From Pieris napi (lineage: Eukaryota > Arthropoda > Insecta > Lepidoptera > Pieridae): DNA of 64,000 nucleotides. Positions 45,388 to 57,100 of this stretch are shown here, in pieces (position 1 is the stretch's first letter; each line of letters begins with the position of its first letter). Location of the stretch: contig NC_062248.1 of assembly GCF_905475465.1 (NCBI RefSeq), positions 4,464,001-4,528,000 of the forward strand, read 5' to 3'. The notes beneath the pieces were generated by a model. That model ran no database searches. It was given only the letters and a program-made list of their open reading frames with translations, and was not told the DNA's origin. A program made the translations under genes and the position numbers.

Positions 45388-45530
45388 ATAACCTAGGGTC
45401 CCTCAAGAAAAAAGCGTACCGATTTCTAAAAGCCGGTAACGCAACGAACTCGTGAAACATCTGGCATTGAGAGTGGCGGTATCACTTAACATAAGGTGAT
45501 CCTCCTGGCCATTTTCGTTCTATACAAACA
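45388..45530 (+). repeat. CR1-like LINE 3' end
   Basis: Marked by GGGTCCCTCAAGAAAAAAGCGTACC and GGTATCACTTAACATAAGGTGATCCTCCTGG. Confidence 0.65.
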
Positions 45531-46800
45531 AAAGCACATGTGAGGTAAGTTCTGTATTAAAGTTCCACATTCTAGCACCAACTTCCTTTCATTCATTCAT
45601 TGCCTGTGGGATATATACATATACAAATTACTCCATGTGATCATATATATATTATATCATATCATATACAAATTACTTCATAGATCATAGATAAAGGCAA
45701 GTTGGCAATCCTTTGCATTGCTACATCGTAATGGCGCTATGATTTTCTTCACCAAGTGTAAATTGCTCCCTTAAGAAGAAAAATTTGCTAACTGCTAATA
45801 TTGTTGTTATACGGATTAAAGGCTGGTATTTATTATTTTTATATATGATAAAGTATGCGTAATCTATGGTTCTATTTACATACTTGTACAGTGTACTTAG
45901 TATAAAACTATAGTTGTTAAGTATAAATGTTATTAAACATAAATTTAGAATAATTTTAAATAGGAAAAAAATGTATGTATATCTCAATATAAAAATGATC
46001 ATAGGTTTACATTATTGAAATAAAATCTGAGTACATATTTAGATGAATACATCATAAAATATTTTTCGGTTGCGATAATTAACAGAATAACCTATTTGTC
46101 AGACAGTATGTACTACAAAAGTCAAAACATACTTACTTTAAGAGTTATTATGTGTATATAAGCTGTAAGGACAAAAAATCTTTATCTTTTAATAAATCTC
46201 TAAGTAACCTCCTTGTTCACTACAACTCTAAATAAATTACATACATTTCACTCGATAAAAACATAAACAAGAATTCTCTCTGATTTTATTGATTCCTCGC
46301 TCAACGAATAAATATCACAATACAGTGAGGAAATGCTGCCAGCATTAAAGGTACACCTCTGCCACCGGGACCAAACTTTTTAAATTGATTTTATTTTTCT
46401 ATTTATTCATTTTTAGTTATTATTATTACTATGTAGGTTAGGAATATTGTGAATATGTGTCTTGAAAACGCGAAAATAAATAATTTAAAATATTTAGGAA
46501 TATGACCGCTACTGTGTAAGATAAGTATGAATTACGCTATAAAGATTTACAAGATCCATATATTTTTTGCATCAAAATAAGAGTTGAAATCCAATTAATT
46601 AAAACTCTAACATTAAAACGCATTAACTCATCTGCATAAGCTAACAAATTAATAACATCGTTCGTAATTACATTTTAATTAGAGCATTGACAACCGATAT
46701 CTCATTAACTGGCACGGAGTTAAATTAACCGCATTTATACAGAATTTATATTTACGGGCATAACTTAATCTACACCTATTCGAAATACTACCCTCAACAC
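45531..46800. other. AT-rich upstream region of the homeobox gene
   Basis: No open frame of note and no bounded repeat recognised. Confidence 0.35.
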
Positions 46801-46960
46801 AGTGTCGTGATTGGCTGTTTCCTCCAACCCCTACCGCGCTCAGCCAATCGCACACCTCAAGTCTATTGTCAAGGGGAGGAGCCCGGTGGATTTTCACCAC
46901 TGCATCCCGGCAAACGCAAACAGTCTAGCACGGATTATCTCACATAGGAGATCATTTATA
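46800..46960 (+). promoter_or_regulatory. Candidate promoter of the homeobox gene
   Basis: An ATTGG at about 46810 and a CCAAT at about 46844 form an inverted CCAAT pair in a locally GC-richer stretch, 200-240 bases before the ATG. This fits a core promoter, but no TATA box or start site can be fixed from sequence. Confidence 0.4.
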
Positions 46961-47049
46961 CTGTGATATTCGTGAAGAAGTTTTGTGCTAAATTGTGACA
47001 CGCAAAATATGAGACGATTTCTTTAGTTGGAAAATAAGTGTTTAGCGAA

Positions 47050-47256
47050 ATGGCAGGGCCATATTTGTCACCCTTGCCGGGTGATTTGCTGACGGAGTAC
47101 ATGTTTGGGCGGCGGAGACAAAGACGCAATAGAACGACGTTCACACCTCAACAGCTGAGCGAACTGGAATCGTTGTTTCAGAAAACTCATTACCCTGATG
47201 TGTTTTTAAGAGAGGAGGTTGCATTGAGGATAAGTCTGTCGGAAGCGAGAGTGCAA
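47050..47256 (+). CDS. Homeobox gene, coding exon 1
   Basis: Starts at an ATG in a good context (GCGAAATGGCA) and ends at CAA|GTAAGT. It codes for the short N-terminus and homeodomain positions 1-46. Confidence 0.93.
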
Positions 47257-48925
47257 GTAAGTTCCGAGTTTGTAACTCATTAAACTGGCCTTATTTAAAT
47301 TATTGTTGTAGGATGAAAGAAAAATACATATATATCGTATCCAATCGATATTAGTGCTAACAGATAAAACAATTACTTTTACGAAATTAATTTTCGCTCA
47401 AATTAATTTCACCCACACAATGCAACGTCTGCTTTTTTATCTGCTTTATTATCCTAGATTGTTGAATACAAATTTTAAATGCCAAAAAGCTAAGCCACTG
47501 GATATAATACTAAATAAACGATACTTTTCGAGTTTTTTTCGTTTTTTAGTTCTACTTTAAATCTTACAGAATAATTTATGCAAATAAAACAATAAGGACT
47601 GAACTTTCTATCTATTAGCTTATATATTTAAATCGTTTTGAGTTTTTACTCTGTCATTGATTTCGTATAAATGATTCTTAAAACTATATTATATAAAAAT
47701 AATGGAATTATTATTGTTTTATTGAAATTTATTGATTTTCATCGATATTTTTATTTAATAAATTCGTATTTATTATAATTTCTTCTCCATTTCTGAAAAT
47801 ATGTATTTTCTAGGTATGGTTCCAAAATCGTAGAGCGAAGTGGCGAAAACAGGCACGACTGCAACTTCTTCAAGACGCGTGGAGAATGCGTTGTTTGGGA
47901 TTAGGGACTCCACCTCTTGGAATGCCTGGTAAGTGTCTTAGATACGCTTATCAGCTTCGCCTATTTAAGTAGACACAATATTATAATTAGACCAGAACAT
48001 AGATCAAATTATAATTATAAGATATTTTCTACCAGCTGTGTTTATTAACATAAGCAGTAGATATAGGCCTTCCGTTGTTTTAAAATATATAGTGAAAATT
48101 TTTACTTTTGGAGGTTTTTTTTATATATTTTGCATATAACTGAAAGGTTCGTATTCAAACAAATATTTATTTCGGATCGTAAAAATTGGCGTTTCCTGTA
48201 ATATTTGTCGTAGATAAATGAAGATGATTATTGTTACAAATCGTGATATAAATTCCCATTGTAGGAATTCAAGTTGTGGAAAAGCAATATTTTGTAAATC
48301 TCCAGTATTTAGAGCTTTCATAATTGAAAAAATTGTATCATTTAGTTTCAATCTAATTTTCTCAGGTCACGGTAAACCTCCTGACTCTTCACCAGAACGC
48401 ACTGATTCGCCATCGAATAAATCACCCGAACCACATCTAGAAAATAACGGCGAGCTCAAGTCCCCTCGACCGGAAATGTATAATGGCGGCATGCAGGAAC
48501 ACCCACCGCAAATGCCACCACACGAAATGCCACCTATGCCTTACCCAACCGAAGATGGTAGGATGATGCAACAACCATACTTTTCCCCCCTAATGATGCC
48601 TCCCATGGACAGCACAGACATTGTTCCAACAGACCTACGAGTCCCAACAAAGAACAATTGCCATTGTGTACCAGAAGAGCCACAAAACTTAGCATATCGC
48701 CCGAGAAGAGACAAAGAGAGTGACAGCGACAGCGACTCAGAAATAGATCTTACGTCTCACTCCAAAGACGACGATCTGAGAGAGTCAGAGAGACTAGCTA
48801 ATCGAATAGCGACAAGTATATTTCGCAGTGACACCGTGCTTCACGATTTAGTACCGAATGACCTTAGTATGGGAACAGCGAAAAATATACCTAGCGACCG
48901 TAATGTGAGGGGTAATATCATGTGA
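47050..48925 (+). CDS. Paired-like homeobox transcription factor, three exons
   Basis: Joining 47050-47256, 47814-47928 and 48366-48925 gives 293 residues; every border is GT-AG and the phase holds. The homeodomain spans about residues 24-83, with RRNRTTFTPQQL at its start, HYPDVFLREEVAL in the middle and VWFQNRRAKWRKQ in helix 3, so position 50 is Gln. The first intron lies between homeodomain codons 46 and 47, a place typical of PRD-class genes. Just after the homeodomain is a distinctive LQLLQDAWRMRCLGL segment. The C-terminal half is rich in Pro, Met and Ser, has an acidic SDSDSDSE run, and ends RGNIM. There is no paired box and the N-terminus before the homeodomain is only 23 residues. 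It should bind TAAT-type DNA in the nucleus. The orthologue was not settled, so no symbol is given. Confidence 0.93.
47814..47928 (+). CDS. Homeobox gene, coding exon 2
   Basis: Begins after TTTTCTAG with GTATGGTTCCAAAATCG (helix 3) and ends at CCTG|GTAAGT, phase 1. Confidence 0.93.
48366..48925 (+). CDS. Homeobox gene, coding exon 3
   Basis: Begins after TTTTCTCAG and ends in TGA at 48923-48925. The open frame reaching back to 48218 is intron read-through. The exon encodes the Pro/Met-rich tail with the MPPHEMPPMPYP and acidic SDSDSDSE segments. Confidence 0.92.
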
Positions 48926-49266
48926 ATTTTGTTGACATTGAACAATTTCATCAAATATTTTAGACTTCAGACCAAAATATCTATCGTGTGCTATGTGATG
49001 CTTGTGTCTCTCCTGAAGTTAGTCTTTCGCACAATAGACCTATAGACCAGATAGGTAAAATTCTAAGTTTTATTTGAGAAATAATTCTGTAAGCTGATAC
49101 CAAAACAATAAACGTTTTAAGTGTAGTAGAAAAAATAATTTCTAGTCATTCTATTGTGTATTGTAGATATTTATTTTTACACGTATTTGAGCCGTTGTAG
49201 ATAGCGGGTAGTGCTTCGATGTATATGAATATAGTATAAGTTAGTACCATGTTATTTTTAGTAGAG

Positions 49267-49279
49267 AATAAATAATAAA
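49267..49279 (+). terminator. Polyadenylation signals of the homeobox gene
   Basis: Two overlapping-range AATAAA hexamers (49267-49272 and 49274-49279) lie about 340 bases after the stop, within an AT-rich 3' UTR. An earlier AATAAA lies near 49107. Confidence 0.55.
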
Positions 49280-51226
49280 ACACAAATTTAGTTTTAATTT
49301 ATTTAATGTCTTTTCGTACAAAAATGTATATACAAAACTGATTAACACAACAATTAACATACAAATATGTTATCTAAGTTAAGTTATTAACGTTAATTAA
49401 CTTTTTGAAGCTTGAATAGTAAGTACTACTGGTAACGTCTGGACCATATAATTATATGAAAAATCGTTATGAGCTGCGTCTTCTTGCACCGATTCAACTA
49501 GTTCCCATCTGTCTCTTTTTATCACAGCGTAAATACAATTTGAATGAAAGAGATGAGATTTTTAGTTGATACAATGTATTTACTCTGATTTCTCTTATGA
49601 ATAAGGGTAAACGTTAACTCGTGGTAGAGATAAATTTATTGCTGCTTTAAGTGATGGGTTGATGTATTGTTGGGTACCTAACCTTTTCTTTATTTAAATT
49701 AAAAAAAAAATTTATTAACATATTTTGAAAGGAGACTTTGGATTGGTACATTTTCAAAAATACAGCTACGATGTAGTACTAGATCAATGCGATAATTTTT
49801 CAAAATACTACTACTATATATGTAGTACTAGACCAATGCGATAATTTTTCAAAATACTACTACTATATATGTAGTACTAGACCAATGCGGCAATCTTTCA
49901 AAATACTACTACTATATTGTACCAGACCAATGCGGCAATTTTTCCAAAATACAAATACTATAACAATCTCCGTTAGAGTTCTATATAAAATATATTAACA
50001 ATTATATGTACATATCAAATTTCGTTAAAGTACATTTTAAATACCGACGTTTAAACAATATAAAATAAATTAACACCAGTCATCAGTCTTAATTCTGTCT
50101 CTTCGATATTCATATTTTCATATCTAAGGGATATTATTTTATAAAAATTCTTATAAAACCTTGACGTGTTAATAGTTGAACTGTTACCAAACGCGTTTGC
50201 ATTAAATTTCCTTCTAAATTTTGATTAATAACATTCCTATGATTATTATCACGTTACGCTTCTCCGGATTAACACTCAATAAACGTACTGAAAGTCTCAA
50301 ATAGCTATTTTATCCGACTACGAGTTACCTACCAGATGTTATTCGACCTGTATGTAATGTTGTTGGAATCGGAAAATATTTGTGTATTTCTTTAGATTTC
50401 TAAGCACATTAATTTTCTGTCCACAAATTTATTGAAAAACCTTATTTGATTTATCGAACTGACTCAGGGAACAGTCAAAATTTTATCGAAGTAAGTTTTT
50501 GTCCCTATAATTCTACTCATTAAAACTAATTCCCTTCAGTAACGAAAATGACAAAATATTCTTATTGAAGATGCAGTGTGGTTATGAGTTTTCCTTTAGT
50601 ATCAAACTATATATATATATAAATTATCCTATGACATAGACAATCTTAAATAGGATTAAATTATTTATAAAAATAATTAATTTTTAGTATGCTAAATGTT
50701 TTTTAAAAGCTTACAAAAAATGCATAAAAGAATTAAAAGCGAAATACTTCAGTATAGTGTTTCGCTTGTATGTATATCTGATAAGCCTTATTTCCGGGAT
50801 TCAAACTTAAGAACCCTTTCTTAGTGTAACATTCCATAAGCCTCTGCTGAGGCATAGGGTAAAGACATGTCATTTAATGTTTGCAAATATTTTCTCATCG
50901 ATAACAGAACCCTGGACCACTACTTCTATTAAACCGTGAGTAGGAATTAATATATATATTATTAACTAATTCACCAATTAATTAATTATACTACTACTAA
51001 TTAACAATAATTAGTTAATTGTTACGTTGAGTTATGTTGAATGAGAAATGTTATCAAGATCCAAACAAATTTTGAATCGCTCAATTATTAATAATTAAAT
51101 CACTTTGGCCATGTTTGGCCATGAGAATCCATTTTAAGTTAGACTTTGTCCTGAATAATTTGAGGTTTAAAATTCCCTTAATTCTTCATTGAACGAACAC
51201 ATAATTCCTAAGACCCAACGGGATAT
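49280..51226. other. Intergenic spacer between two convergent genes
   Basis: The spacer holds a 49-bp minisatellite at 49750-49960 and a repeat scrap at 49478-49545 shared with 2826-2905. Otherwise it is AT-rich with nothing recognised. Confidence 0.5.
49750..49960. repeat. 49-bp tandem repeat, about four copies
   Basis: GTAGTACTAGA(T/C)CAATGCG recurs at 49773, 49822, 49871 and, altered, at 49919. Each unit also has TTTTTCAAAATACTACTACTATAT. The spacing is 49, 49 and 48. Confidence 0.85.
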
Positions 51227-51232
51227 TTTATT
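51227..51232 (-). terminator. Polyadenylation signal of the hexosaminidase gene
   Basis: AATAAA on the minus strand, about 52 bases after the stop codon. Confidence 0.5.
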
Positions 51233-51283
51233 TATCTTATAATGTTCCAATTTTTAAACTCCTTCCTTCAAACACAGATATAA

Positions 51284-51465
51284 CTACAGACACCGTGCAT
51301 CATGTTGTGAACACCAGCCTGGTGACAGGACATCGGAAGGTATTCCTCTGGCAGCCAGTCGAGATCTCAGCCGCTGAAGTCTGGGTTCGGCAACACTGGC
51401 ACTCGAACTGGGGTTGGACCAAAGCCGCTCAGCCACAGCTGCGGCCCGCGGCCATACTCGGGTGT
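51284..51465 (-). CDS. Hexosaminidase coding exon 9
   Basis: Begins after TTTATTAG with the WPRAAAVAERLW block and ends in TAG. It carries the C-terminal Cys-containing tail (PGWCSQHDARCL). Confidence 0.92.
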
Positions 51466-54083
51466 CTAATAAAGTATGCAAAACGTTTAATGAAATTATA
51501 TTATATTAACGCATGAACAAATATATTTTTATATGAGAATTATTATAAGGATTGTACGTCACCATATTCTAACCTATGTCTTCTGAGCAGTGTGTATATT
51601 TAATTCCCGCTTAAATTTATCAAATACTAAAACATTTGACGGCAATGTAATAAATAACCTTCAATTGTCTACGAGAAACGCTTTATGTTGTATAAAAATT
51701 AATAAAAATAATCTTGTCGTTAAAAAACTTTCTGGTGTTTTGTATTTTAGTTTAAATTTATTCCTAATTTTTTATTGTTTTTTTATTATTTGATTGCTCA
51801 ACATGTCTAGGTGTCCATGGCGCCATTCTTACACCTTATCATCTAGCACCAATTAAATGTGTAATCATCTTTTTGTTACATTGTGTACATAAGAGCTGTG
51901 GTTGCCTAGTGGCTTGAACGTGGGACTTTAAACCCTAGGGTCATACATTCGAATCACGGCTGTGCAGCAATGGACAATTGTTTGCTATACTCGCTCTGAC
52001 GGTGAACACGAATGTCATAGTCGTAAAATTCGGCTAAAGAATACGAATAAGAAATATTGTTAAAATACTTTTTAAAGCATTTTAGAGACGGTATAATTTG
52101 TATGAATATGTATTGTGTGTAATATAATTTTTAATTTTTAATTTGAGTTCATTCCATTATTAAGATAATTCAACTTGAACAAGAGCTTTTTTAGCAATGG
52201 TATTCAGACATTAATAGATAACTATTTTACATATTATTATGATTTGAGTCTATTAAAAAGATTCCATATTAACACCATCTATTAAGGTTGTATTTGCAAC
52301 TCGTAAATGTAAATAATTGTATGCGCTAAAAAAGTTTCATTTAAATAACCTTTAACATTGCTAAAAGATTATTCTCACCTAAAGCCTGTGAATCCACATA
52401 TTCACTCCACATGGCAACCTCCCCACCCAACATGTTCGTATCAACTGGCAACATATTGGAATACATCCTTCTCCAGTTTGAGTACTTGGTGTTCCCCCAG
52501 TAACCGTGATCCAAGTACCAAATGTCCTTAGGGACGGAGACAGCTCTGTACCCGAGTCTGAGGAGCTGGGTTAGCAAGGGACTAGATAGGGGTTCCCATA
52601 CTTCTATTACGTATCTGAAAAATATATTTCAAATCACATCATAAGATATAGGGCAGCATGATTTATTGAGTGTACGATCAACCAGACTCCAGAAGATGAA
52701 CCTTATATGGAAATTGTATTCGTTTTTACAACAAACTCCCAAGCGAAATTAGAGAATTATCACTAAATAAATTCAAAGCCCTCGTTAAACGTAAATTAAT
52801 TAATAAAGCTTTTTATATAGTTGACGAATATTTAAATGATCCTAATCCTTGGGATTAATTTGCTCCAGTTCAATCAATTTGTATGACTCAAAACTTAGCG
52901 ATTAAAAAGAGTGGCGGAGAGTTTCTTGCCCGCTCTACGCCCTTGACTGATGTTCATAAGTGTACTTGTTTACCTATATGAATAAAGTTATTTTGAGTTT
53001 GAGATGCATCGGCAATACAAAATGCACATGCCACTGAAATCGCTAATTGCGTCTAGTAGGTAGTATAATAAGTTTCACAAAATATTCAATAAGGAAAGAA
53101 TTTCATTACGAAAAAAAAAGTAGTTTCCTTTCCATATATATAAAAACTGCTGTGAATTAAACATTGCACTAGTGTAGTAGTTTTAATATAGTTTAAATTT
53201 GCCGTGTCTCATTTATATATATATGATGTTTTAAAGTAGTTAAATCAGAAAAAAATAATATATAAATACATTTTTTCCAATCAAATATCTTGGTCACACT
53301 ACCAAAGTTGAAATGCGTCTTGTTGTCTAGGAACGTTTAGGAAACACGTTAAACCTTTCGTTCCGTCACTTGTCTGACGGAACTTAAGCGACTTGATTGA
53401 ATATCGATCTTTAATTAACTATCTAGAGATTCAATTAACACTCTGATTTAAATACTTTACTGCGACATATATATAAGCTCTTAAGTAAATTAAATCCATT
53501 TTACAATACTTGTCATTTAAATATAAGTAAAAATAGATTAAATAAATCTTTAAATAACTTACCTATCCTTATTTAAGTACTTTTGTATCCGATGCGCTTG
53601 TGTTAACTCCGAAGACCAAAGCATCACGGGCTGGTCCTTCTGTCCGGATTCTGCCAGTTCTTCGTCCCATATTTGCAGAGCCGTTGAATGGAACTCTGCC
53701 CATAGCTTAATGAAACCCTCCACATTTCTCTCGTAACCTTTATTTTCCATATAAGTGACTATATCTTGGGTCGAATTCCAACATTCGATAAATACCTGAA
53801 ATTATTTGGTATAATTTTAGTTGAACCTGGCTTTTTGATTTACAAATGTAACCTCGGTCCTCGATTCGGTTCCTAACATATAGAAATGATATCGATTTGG
53901 TCTCACACACACAAACGTAGATACACATATATATTATATACGTACACAAAGTCACCAATATTTATAGTATATTTGGTAAGCCGTTTATGAGATTTTTTCT
54001 GATACATTTATATATTTGCTGTTTTATCAATTAACAATGACACGGACTTACAAACAATATCAAAATAAATTCAACAAAATATA

Positions 54084-54127
<44 letters not shown>

Positions 54128-57100
54128 CGATGTTGTGTCTCCTTTGTATTTAATATTTTAATTTTAATTTCGACATTATCGTATTGGCTAAGTACTGTAA
54201 GGATAGTGTATGTATAAAAATAATAATAAATATTTAGTACGCTAGATGAGATCAGACTCTACACTCTCTCGTTATCGACATCTACCTTCTGTGCTGTTCG
54301 TCGTTGCGATTTCATTCTGATATTTTCTTTTACCGTATGAAGAACGTTAATTCTTCATAAAGCATAATATAGTGTGATGTTCATTAATCCCATAATAACC
54401 AGCTTAAACCAATATACCGATATTTTTAACCATCAGAAAAACCCTTACCTCATCCCCTCCCATGTGGAACAGAGCGGGCTTAGCCAACATCTCGGCTATA
54501 TCCTTGTACAGGTCTCGGAGAACTTTATACATGTTTGGATTAGCAGGATTTAACTGTCCGCACGGAGGCTGGATACAGAATGATCTCCACGGATTTTTAT
54601 TAGCGCACACCGCGAGATCACCGAAACCATATTCCTGAAATCCAAATGTGCAATACAACTGTGATTTCATCAATATTTCGTTTACAATCTAATTTGGACT
54701 AAGCCTTCAAATAATTTTGTGTAAAAGTAAGAAGTTTGTGTAGTCGAGAAGTATAAAAATAATTAATATAGAATTAATTATTCTCTATGAAATGTTTCCA
54801 TTATAACTACATAAAACTTGCTTTATAATTGGTCACTATCCCTATTTCGTAATCATAATAAAAATTTGCTATTAAATAAAAATACTCTGTATGCCTTTAG
54901 TCGTTTTGATAAATAAGTATTTTAATATGTATGTATTTGCATTATCAGTTTTACAATTTTACAGTTAAAATTATCTCTGCTCAAAATAATGACATTACAC
55001 ATTTATAATAACAATAGACAAGCTTTAGTCACCTTTCCCCATTGCCAACCGTTCCCAGCGTGCGCAGGAGAGTCAATCTCTATTACAACTCTGATTCCTC
55101 TCACTCGTGCGTAATTTATCAACTCACGGATTTCTTCTGCTGTGTAAATCTCGTACGCTGAATACGCTCCGTATCTACAATAAAATATCAAAGGAGGTCA
55201 TAGTACACTGTTTTAATTAAAGTTTCTTCTCTTTCGTCACTTTCATACTAACTGCACTTACGATATTATTCACTTTTTGTTCCTATATTATTACGAAAGT
55301 GACAGTAAATAAAAAAGCAGTAAATTTAAATAATTATTAAAGTTTAGGGTACTTAAATTTAATTTATGCTCTCCAACATTCCACCTGTGGATGATAATCA
55401 AACACTTATGAAGATATGTTAGGAAAAGGATATACACGCGTGAAAATGACATAAGAACTTAAGAAGGCACTGCGCTAACCAGATCCACGCAACTTCCCGC
55501 ACACTCCAGCCCAAAAAACCTCACTCTCGAGGGGACTTTTTGTTTCGAAATCGCTTGGGTCCGCGAAAACACAATGTAAAAACATAAATAGCAATTAGGT
55601 AGGAATATAACAAAGCAAAAGAAATAATAGCAGTATAGTAATAATAAAAAATGCTTGGTTGCTAAAACACTAGGCAAGGTCTTCATGGAGTTGCTGAAAA
55701 TGTCCACCGAGTCATAGGATAAAACGCATATTCATATGTTCCTATACATACAGTGATATTGTTGATTTATCTTATCATTAAGGTCAATCTATATCTGCAA
55801 AATATAACGAACCTCGTGAATTGCGGAACTCTCGATGACTCCAACGGAAAACTATGAGTATCAGTAGCATGCCAATGAAACACATTCATTTTCGTGGCAG
55901 CCATACCATCAAGCATTCTCTTTATATCTTCTATCGGTATGAAATTCCTTGAGGTATCCAACATGAAGCCTCTATGAGGAAATGCAGGTTTGTCCCTTAT
56001 CTTTGCTCCCGAGATGAGTCGGAGGCCACATTTGTGATGATCTGTGTAGTCTGGTTTATCTGCTGTGACTAGTTGTGTGAATGTCTCCAATGCATTTCGT
56101 GTTCCATACACTGTTTCGGATGATATGTGCACGGCTATGTTCGCTTCTGTAATTGTTAAATTCTAATGATAAAAATATTTAGTATGTATACTCCTAAATA
56201 ATAATAAATCCACTTTAATTCCATACTATTTATATATCAAAATGGTTTTAATATTCTTATTTTTATTGTTTCATGATATCCTGAACTTATCTGCGACTCC
56301 TATACAATGTTAATTATTTATTGTTCTACGACCTGAGTCTAAATGTCAATAAAGGTCCATTACACCAATTATCACCGCATCAAAGGAATCCTTATAAAAT
56401 AAAGCAAGCACTCATTTGTTAGAATATTTACAATCAATTAGTTAACTAGCATCTACCCTCAATTGTTTTCTATATTTATTCTTGCGTTTACGTCACAACT
56501 ATTAACAATAATTGTACATAGTGCTTCATCTAAAAGTGTACCTTTATTTTGAACATCCAGCATATACGACTCATCAGTACTCCAGGTGAGGTCTGTATTC
56601 GGTGTCTTGATAGTGATATAGACAATAACTGGAGTTTTGACAATATCAGTTACATTGCCATCACATTCGTCTAATAAATTTGATGCCGTTACTTGAGTCA
56701 TTTTAGCTAAAAGTTCTCTCGTCTCTACAGGAGCATCGATCAAATCAAACCTGGAATCATAGAAGTTGGTGAATTATTTTTATATATTTGCGCAAATCCT
56801 AAAAAAAATCCTAGTCGGGATAAAATTCGTTTATGTGTAGGTATCTATAAATGTTTATTACTATGTAATAATCTACAGCACGATGTCTAACTATATCTAA
56901 CATTATTATTTATTAATACTTCGTTGTAATAACATAATAAACTTGACAAAATTAAATGATAAGGAGGGCAACAACTTTATCGCCTTCGAGCGATCTCTTC
57001 CAGGCAACCATGTATTAGCGGGATTGTGTGCTTAAGTTAAAAGAAGGAAGGTAATCTATCAAATTTTGAATGTTTGGCGTAAATATTTATGACAGAAAAC

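Noticed and set aside
48218..48365. N-terminal extension of the last homeobox exon
   Set aside because: It is intron sequence: AT-rich translation, and a good TTTTCTCAG acceptor restores the frame of exon 2.
51295..51516. A plus-strand frame over the last hexosaminidase exon
   Set aside because: Antisense shadow of exon 9.
54084..54126. Replication origin or promoter suggested by the TA run
   Set aside because: A plain microsatellite within an intron.
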